Shown: in pieces, positions 8,571 through 12,185 of the stretch | Layout: the number at the start of each line of letters is the position of its first letter | Position numbering within the stretch: position 1 is the first letter of the stretch | Assembly (NCBI GenBank): GCA_964501185.1 | Contig: CAZCRT010000058.1 | Coordinates: 1 to 12,185 of the forward strand | DNA: 12,185 bases | Direction: 5' to 3' | Source: BS150m-G50 sp964501185 [NCBI: uncultured Bacteroidia bacterium] | Lineage (GTDB): Bacteria > CAIWAD01 > BS150m-G50 | Program-made: the position numbers and the translations under genes | Notes under the pieces: model-generated | What the model saw: only the letters and a program-made list of their open reading frames with translations | What the model was told of the DNA's origin: nothing | Databases searched by the model: none

Positions 8571-8642
8571 TGACCCCAGGGAGAATCGAACTCCCGTTGC
8601 AGGGATGAAAACCCTGAGTCCTGACCTCTAGACGATGGGGCC
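8571..8642 (-). tRNA. tRNA-Glu (anticodon UUC)
   Basis: Read on the minus strand, the acceptor GGCCCCA pairs with TGGGGTC and discriminator A is at 8571. The anticodon stem CAGGG/CCCTG encloses the loop TTTTCAT with anticodon TTC (complement of 8607-8609). The T arm is GGGAGTTCGATTCTCCC. The 3' CCA is not encoded, so it must be added after transcription. It is the last gene of the four-tRNA operon. Confidence 0.95.
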
Positions 8643-8650
8643 TTAAAAAG

Positions 8651-8724
8651 GGTGAATGATGGGACTTGAACCCACGACCACCTGGGCCACAACCAGGCGC
8701 TCTACCAACTGAGCTACATTCACC
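8651..8724 (-). tRNA. tRNA-His (anticodon GUG)
   Basis: The acceptor GTGAATG pairs with CATTCAC. The histidine identity elements are visible: an extra 5' G (G-1, complement of 8724) opposite discriminator C73 (complement of 8651). The anticodon stem encloses TTGTGGC with anticodon GTG, and the T arm is GTGGGTTCAAGTCCCAT. The CCA end is not encoded. Confidence 0.96.
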
Positions 8725-8744
8725 ATCAAACGTGGCACGAATAA

Positions 8745-8818
8745 TACGCCTGGAAGGGCTCGAACCTTCAGCCTACGGCTTAGAAGGCCGTTGCTCTATC
8801 CAGTTGAGCTACAGGCGC
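8745..8818 (-). tRNA. tRNA-Arg (anticodon UCU)
   Basis: The acceptor GCGCCTG pairs with CAGGCGT (first pair a G-U wobble), with discriminator A. The anticodon stem ACGGC/GCCGT encloses the loop CTTCTAA, anticodon TCT, which reads AGA and AGG codons. The D arm is GCTCAACTGGATAGAGC and the T arm GAAGGTTCGAGCCCTTC. CCA is not encoded. Confidence 0.95.
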
Positions 8819-8840
8819 CAAAAATCGGTGTAAAAAGAAA

Positions 8841-8915
8841 TCGGGGCGAGAGGATTTGAACCTCCGGCCTCCTGCTCCCAAGGCAGGCGCGCTAACCGGG
8901 CTGCGCTACGCCCCG
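8841..8915 (-). tRNA. tRNA-Pro (anticodon UGG)
   Basis: The acceptor CGGGGCG pairs with CGCCCCG, discriminator A at 8841. The anticodon stem CCTGC/GCAGG encloses CTTGGGA with anticodon TGG. The D arm GCGCAGCCCGGTTAGCGC and T arm GGAGGTTCAAATCCTC are typical. It is the first gene of the operon, starting about 20 bases after the predicted transcription start. CCA is not encoded. Confidence 0.95.
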
Positions 8916-8940
8916 GCTCAAAGAGCTAAGGGAAGCACAT

Positions 8941-8969
8941 ATTTTATTCATAGCTTGCTAACAAGTCAA
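8941..8969 (-). promoter_or_regulatory. Sigma-70-type promoter of the tRNA operon
   Basis: On the minus strand TTGACT (8969-8964) and TAAAAT (8946-8941) are separated by exactly 17 bases. The predicted start near 8934 lies just before tRNA-Pro. The promoter sits immediately after the HU terminator, so the tRNA operon is transcribed independently. Confidence 0.82.
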
Positions 8970-8984
8970 GGAATTTTCGAATAT

Positions 8985-9010
8985 AAAAAAAAAGGGAGCC
9001 GAAGCTCCCT
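8985..9010 (-). terminator. Rho-independent terminator of the HU-family gene
   Basis: On the minus strand AGGGAGC (9010-9004), a UUCG tetraloop and GCTCCCT (8999-8993) form a 7-bp hairpin. A continuous T run follows (complement of the A run at 8985-8992). It is a textbook strong terminator, 23 bases after the stop codon. Confidence 0.95.
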
Positions 9011-9033
9011 CGAAAATCCAAATCAGGACCGCG

Positions 9034-9327
9034 CTAGATGAATTCTTTAAACTCTTTACCGGGGCGGAACTTGACAGTCTTGCTGGCCTTGATGCGAATC
9101 TTCTCACCGGTGGCCGGATTGAAGCCGTTGCGGGCCTTGCGTTTCTGAACAGCGAAGCTGCCGAAACCGACCAGACGAATGCCAGCCTTTTTCGTGGACT
9201 TCTTGATTCCTTCCAGAACTGTGTCGACGGATGTCTTTGCATCCTTCTTGGTCAGACCGACCTTCTTCACAAGCAGATCAACCAGGTCGCTTTTGTTCGC
9301 GGGAACCTTCGGTTTCGCGGTTGCCAT
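9034..9327 (-). CDS. HU-family histone-like DNA-binding protein
   Basis: This is a 97-residue basic protein of the HU/IHF family, dimeric nucleoid proteins that bend and compact DNA. After a short N-terminal extension (MATAKPKVPA), the helices are NKSDLVDLLVKKVGLTKKDAKTSVDTVLEGI. The conserved IRLVGFGSFAVQKRKARNGFNPATGEKI segment follows, including the DNA-inserting arm tip with its proline, and then the C-terminal KASKTVKFRPGKEFKEFI. I chose the ATG at 9327-9325 because GGAGGA lies a few bases upstream. The frame stays open back to 9417, but that extension would overlap the promoter's -35 box and does not look like HU. It is monocistronic, with its own promoter and terminator. HU fits better than IHF because no partner subunit is present; the exact paralogue cannot be told. 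Confidence 0.95.
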   Translation of the reverse strand: MATAKPKVPANKSDLVDLLVKKVGLTKKDAKTSVDTVLEGIKKSTKKAGIRLVGFGSFAVQKRKARNGFNPATGEKIRIKASKTVKFRPGKEFKEFI

Positions 9328-9359
9328 TTCTTCCTCCAGGCTATTGTTTAGAACGGTTT

Positions 9360-9377
9360 GCGAATCTTTTGATTCGC
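9360..9377 (-). other. Leader hairpin upstream of the HU-family gene
   Basis: A perfect 7-bp inverted repeat, GCGAATC-AAAA-GATTCGC on the minus strand, starts about six bases after the predicted transcription start of the HU gene. It is not followed by a T run, so it is not a terminator. It could stabilise the mRNA 5' end or be a protein-binding site. Confidence 0.6.
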
Positions 9378-9389
9378 CAGGACGACTAA

Positions 9390-9417
9390 ATATTAGCACT
9401 GTTGCTTTTGCTGTCAA
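9390..9417 (-). promoter_or_regulatory. Sigma-70-type promoter of the HU-family gene
   Basis: On the minus strand a consensus TTGACA (9417-9412) and TAATAT (9395-9390) are separated by 16 bases. With the start near 9383 the leader is about 56 bases. A near-perfect promoter fits the abundance expected of HU. Confidence 0.88.
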
Positions 9418-9505
9418 GAAAAAATAGAAAAACTTTTATGGGTCGGTTTTCGCAATCAGGCTATGACACAGGAGCTATGATCTTCAAAACAGCGGGAGCT
9501 GCTAC

Positions 9506-9751
9506 TCAGGCAGACCCTGATGAATCGTCACGCCTGTCATTAATCTGACGCCTTTCATCAAGCCCCTGTCGGCGATCGCTTCCGCTACGCATACGGTGAA
9601 GTGCGGATTTGTCAACCAGGTCCCATTTGCCGTCTTTCAGTATTCCAATGCGATCCACGAAATAGCCATTGCCCAGAACAACTTCATCCTTGGTGAGTTT
9701 GAAGCGGTTATCCACTGACTCGACGTCTTTAATGACCTTGTAGTTGTACAT
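9506..9751 (-). CDS. Small protein of unknown function with an Arg-Arg repeat tail
   Basis: This is an 81-residue hydrophilic protein that I do not recognise. Residues 1-50 look folded, possibly beta-rich (YKVIKDVESVDNRFKLTKDEV, then GNGYFVDRIGILKDGKWDLVDKSAL). Residues 55-76 form a charged tail with three acidic-Arg-Arg units: SDRR (58-61), DERR (65-68) and NDRR (71-74). There is no signal peptide or membrane segment, so it is probably cytoplasmic. The ATG (complement of 9749-9751) has GGAG eight bases upstream and a well-placed promoter, which supports a real gene despite its size. It is read in the same direction as the HU gene, 178 bases away, but HU has its own promoter. I see no clear terminator after it. 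Confidence 0.72.
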   Translation of the reverse strand: MYNYKVIKDVESVDNRFKLTKDEVVLGNGYFVDRIGILKDGKWDLVDKSALHRMRSGSDRRQGLDERRQINDRRDDSSGSA

Positions 9752-9818
9752 TGTGGCGACTCCATTTTTTACGCGGATTTCTGTTAGTATCTAACTTCAT
9801 CAACTTCACTAGTAACCG

Positions 9819-9847
9819 AATATAGTTCATGGAGGTGACATTTTCAA
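9819..9847 (-). promoter_or_regulatory. Sigma-70-type promoter of the small unknown gene
   Basis: On the minus strand TTGAAA (9847-9842) and TATATT (9824-9819) are separated by 17 bases, with a predicted start near 9812, about 60 bases before the ATG. A small inverted repeat, GTTAG-TAT-CTAAC (9783-9795), lies in the leader. Confidence 0.7.
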
Positions 9848-10081
9848 GTGCAATCATGATAGACCGCAGGTAGTTCGCTGTTTTTCGCATTCTGGCAGCA
9901 GCAGTGGAAATCGGAGAATGCGGTCATGCAGGCATAACATCCGGGAGCGCTGCAGGCATACTGTCAGCAATCTGTTATTCTGACACGAAAGGCTGCCATA
10001 TATCTGCCAGAAAGGCAGTGTTAAACCAGTGTGTTTTCACTCCTCTATCCCTAATATCATAAATAACAATACATAGAAAAC

Positions 10082-10098
10082 TGGCACGCTGCTTGCAT
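10082..10098 (+). promoter_or_regulatory. Sigma-54 (RpoN) -24/-12 promoter upstream of dnaK
   Basis: TGGCACG-CTGC-TTGCAT matches the sigma-54 consensus TGGCACG-N4-TTGCW at every defined position. The invariant GG (10083-10084) and GC (10095-10096) have the obligatory 10 bases between them. The start would be near 10108, about 70 bases before the dnaK ATG. Sigma-54 promoters need an ATP-dependent enhancer-binding activator, so this predicts activator-controlled expression. A TTGACA further on (10128-10133) has only a poor -10 partner. Confidence 0.78.
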
Positions 10099-10177
10099 CT
10101 GTCAGGACAGGAACAGATTCAAGACTTTTGACAGGAAACAACAACAGATTTAACAGATAGACTTATGAGGTATAAAA

Positions 10178-12088
10178 ATGTCTAAGATCATCGGTATCGA
10201 CCTTGGTACCACAAACAGCGTTGTCACCGTAATGGAAGGCGGCGAACCGGTAGTAATTCCAAATTCTGAAGGTAACCGTACAACACCATCAGTTGTAGCA
10301 TTTACCAAGAACGGTGAGCGGCTGGTTGGTGCGCCCGCCCGCCGTCAGGCAGTTTCCAATCCCCAGAACACAGTGCTTTCAATAAAGCGGTTTATGGGAC
10401 GTGATTACTCTGAAGTAGGACAGGAAATCAAGGAAGTTCCCTTCACGGTGGGTTCCGGTTCCGGTGGGGATGTACGGGTGGAGATCCAGGATAAGCAGTA
10501 TTCACCTCCTGAAATCTCCGCTATGATACTTCAGAAGATGAAACAGTCCGCAGAAGAATATCTCGGTGAGAAAGTTATCAAGGCAGTTATTACTGTTCCG
10601 GCATACTTCAATGACTCTCAGCGACAGGCCACAAAGGACGCCGGCAAAATCGCCGGTCTGGAAGTGGAAAGGATCGTCAACGAGCCGACTGCTGCAGCAC
10701 TGGCTTATGGCCTTGAGAAGAAGAAAGAAGAAATCGTCGCTGTTTTTGATCTCGGTGGTGGAACATTTGATATCTCCATACTGGAAATTGGTGACGGTGT
10801 TTTCACAGTGAAATCAACCAATGGTGACACACACCTGGGTGGTGATGACTTCGATCAGCGTCTGATAGATTTTCTGGTTGATGAGTTCAAGAAAGAGCAG
10901 GGTATCGATCTTAAAAAGGATCCGATGGCGCTGCAGCGGCTCAAGGAAGCATCCGAAAAAGCCAAGATTGAACTGTCCAGCACTCAGCAGACACAGATCA
11001 ACCTTCCCTTTATTACAGCAACTCAGGAAGGCCCCAAGCATTTTGATATGTCGATCACACGCGCCAGGTTTGAACAGCTCATTGACGATCTGGTTGAACG
11101 CAGTATTAAACCATGCAAAGTTGCCATGAAGGATGCAGGTATAAGTTTGAGCGAAATCGACGAGGTTATCCTGGTCGGTGGTTCCACCCGAGTACCGGTT
11201 GTTCAGCAGCGGGTCAAGGAGTACTTCCAGCGAGATCCCCATAAGGGAGTGAATCCTGATGAAGTAGTTGCACTCGGTGCCGCCGTTCAGGGTGGTGTGC
11301 TTTCTGACGATGTTCAGGATGTGGTGCTGCTGGATGTTACTCCGCTGTCACTCGGTATTGAGACACTCGGTGGTGTGCTGACCAAGTTGATCGAATCCAA
11401 CAGTACAATTCCAACCGCCAAGACAGAGACATTCTCCACTGCTGCTGACAGCCAGACACAGGTTGATATTCATGTTCTACAGGGCGAACGCCCGATGGCT
11501 ATTGACAATAAAACAATCGGCCGTTTCCAGCTGGACGGCCTGCCACCCGCGCCAAGGGGTGTTCCGCAGATCGAGGTGAAGTTTGACATAGACGCAAACG
11601 GAATTCTGCATGTGTCTGCCAAGGACAAAGCCACCGGTAAAGAGCAGTCGATCAAGATCCAGGCTGCCGGCGGTCTTTCGGATTCTGAAGTTGAGAAAAT
11701 GCGTACTGATGCCAAGAAATACGCGGATGATGACAAGAAGCGTAAAGAGCAGGTTGAAATCCGCAACACCGCTGATCAGAAAGTCTTCCAGACCGAGAAA
11801 CAGATTGAAGAACTCAAAGAGAAGCTGGACGAAGAAAGCCAGACGAAGTTGCAGGAAAGCCTTGAGAAGCTGAGGGAAGCCCTGAAGGGTGAAGACCTGG
11901 AACTTATTAAAAGTACTTCCGAGGAGCTGGATACAGCCTGGCGTACAATCAGTGAAGCGATGTATGCGCAGGCTCAGCAGCAGGAGCAGGGTGCTCCCGG
12001 TGGTGAGCAGGCCAGCCAGCAGTCTGCACCGGATGATGAGAACGAAGTAGAAAATGCTGACTTCGAAGTCGTGGACGAGAAAGAGTAA
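10178..12088 (+). CDS. dnaK: Molecular chaperone DnaK (Hsp70)
   Basis: This is a 636-residue Hsp70, the same size as the E. coli protein (638), a cytoplasmic ATP-dependent chaperone working with DnaJ and GrpE. The ATPase domain (1-382) shows the phosphate-1 loop GIDLGTTN (6-13), [17 protein letters not shown] (136-152), [11 protein letters not shown] (168-178), phosphate-2 [10 protein letters not shown] (191-200, with T196 at the autophosphorylated Thr position) and the adenosine motif LVGGSTRVP (332-340). The linker VLLDVTPL (383-390) leads to the beta substrate-binding domain (about 391-500), the helical lid (501-600) and a flexible Gln/acidic tail ending [11 protein letters not shown]. The start has GAGG seven bases upstream. 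No grpE, dnaJ or hrcA is adjacent in the visible sequence. The upstream -24/-12 element suggests sigma-54 control rather than sigma-32 or HrcA/CIRCE. Confidence 0.98.
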   Translation: MSKIIGIDLGTTNSVVTVMEGGEPVVIPNSEGNRTTPSVVAFTKNGERLVGAPARRQAVSNPQNTVLSIKRFMGRDYSEVGQEIKEVPFTVGSGSGGDVRVEIQDKQYSPPEISAMILQKMKQSAEEYLGEKVIKAVITVPAYFNDSQRQATKDAGKIAGLEVERIVNEPTAAALAYGLEKKKEEIVAVFDLGGGTFDISILEIGDGVFTVKSTNGDTHLGGDDFDQRLIDFLVDEFKKEQGIDLKKDPMALQRLKEASEKAKIELSSTQQTQINLPFITATQEGPKHFDMSITRARFEQLIDDLVERSIKPCKVAMKDAGISLSEIDEVILVGGSTRVPVVQQRVKEYFQRDPHKGVNPDEVVALGAAVQGGVLSDDVQDVVLLDVTPLSLGIETLGGVLTKLIESNSTIPTAKTETFSTAADSQTQVDIHVLQGERPMAIDNKTIGRFQLDGLPPAPRGVPQIEVKFDIDANGILHVSAKDKATGKEQSIKIQAAGGLSDSEVEKMRTDAKKYADDDKKRKEQVEIRNTADQKVFQTEKQIEELKEKLDEESQTKLQESLEKLREALKGEDLELIKSTSEELDTAWRTISEAMYAQAQQQEQGAPGGEQASQQSAPDDENEVENADFEVVDEKE

Positions 12089-12106
12089 ACTCCTTCATAC
12101 TATATT

Positions 12107-12140
12107 CAAAAAAAGCCCCCGATTTCGGGGGCTTTTTTTT
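12107..12140 (+). terminator. Rho-independent terminator of dnaK
   Basis: GCCCCCG (12115-12121), loop ATTT and CGGGGGC (12126-12132) form a very stable stem followed by eight T. The A run before the stem (12108-12114) would make it work in both directions. It lies 26 bases after the dnaK stop codon, so no co-transcribed gene follows. The last 45 bases of the window hold nothing I can identify. Confidence 0.95.
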
Positions 12141-12185
12141 GGTTCATCGCGTATTTCCGGGGTAAGCGGCTCTAATCTTGAGAAA

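Larger units (their letters stand above)
9752..10177. other. 426-base divergent intergenic region between the small gene and dnaK
   Basis: No gene is visible. It holds the promoter of the small minus-strand gene (9819-9847) and, toward dnaK, a sigma-54-type promoter (10082-10098). Between them are CGCATTCT-N21-AGAATGCG (9886-9893 with 9915-9922), the 10-base direct repeat TGCAGGCATA (9927-9936 and 9951-9960), and TGTCAG-N12-CTGACA (9962-9967 with 9980-9985). This is more repeat structure than elsewhere in the window and suggests a regulatory region. I found no CIRCE element. Confidence 0.6.

Noticed and set aside
9034-9417. Longer HU-family product starting at the GTG at 9417
   Set aside because: The extra 30 residues are unlike HU, the start overlaps the TTGACA box, and the ATG at 9327 has a strong GGAGGA ribosome binding site.
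9179-9427. Plus-strand open frame of 82 codons opposite the HU gene
   Set aside because: It is an antisense shadow of a conserved gene, with no ribosome binding site and no recognisable product.
10128-10156. Second, sigma-70-type promoter for dnaK (TTGACA)
   Set aside because: The -35 box is perfect, but the only candidates at 16-17 bases are TTAACA and TAACAG, which are poor -10 boxes. The sigma-54 element is a far better match.
9752-10177. CIRCE operator or sigma-32 promoter for dnaK
   Set aside because: No TTAGCACTC-N9-GAGTGCTAA dyad and no CTTGAAA/CCCCAT pair were found in the correct orientation.
10814-11242. Long minus-strand open frame inside dnaK
   Set aside because: It lies antisense to the highly conserved ATPase domain, with no ribosome binding site or recognisable domain.

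Overview
The window looks like chromosomal DNA of roughly balanced base composition from an uncultured bacterium of the Fibrobacterota-Chlorobiota-Bacteroidota (FCB) superphylum or an allied candidate phylum. The main clue is two proteins ending in a YPNPFNP-type C-terminal sorting domain, the signature of type IX secretion (T9SS) cargo. A very large gingipain-family (C25) protein with several extracellular beta-rich modules fits the same picture. The sequence alone does not settle the phylum. I see no mobile element, integrase, CRISPR array or rRNA.

Layout, left to right. (1) Positions 35-1405: a secreted T9SS-cargo protein whose coding signal reaches an in-frame stop at 32-34 with no start codon; a terminator follows. 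(2) 1565-2866: an AzgA-type NCS2 purine permease. (3) A near-consensus promoter (2987-3015) drives 3081-7559, a 1492-residue C25 peptidase-like protein in which Tyr replaces the catalytic His and which lacks the usual sorting domain; a strong terminator follows. (4) 7745-8403: a short secreted T9SS-cargo gene split by a -1 frameshift at a run of eight T. (5) On the minus strand, a complete tRNA operon (Pro-Arg-His-Glu) with its own promoter and terminator. (6) On the minus strand, an HU-family DNA-binding protein with promoter, leader hairpin and terminator, preceded by a small gene of unknown function with its own promoter. (7) A 426-base divergent intergenic region, then dnaK on the plus strand (10178-12088) with a terminator.

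The left half is an envelope and secreted-protein region: three secreted proteins and a transporter, each apparently its own transcription unit. The right half is housekeeping (tRNAs, a nucleoid protein, the Hsp70 chaperone). The most notable regulatory feature is a perfect -24/-12 element (TGGCACG-N4-TTGCA) 81 bases before dnaK. It suggests sigma-54-dependent, activator-controlled transcription of the main chaperone, with no CIRCE operator visible. Upstream inverted repeats could be activator sites.

The most useful follow-ups are the sigma-54 promoter of dnaK, the slippery T8 tract, and the altered active site of the C25 protein.
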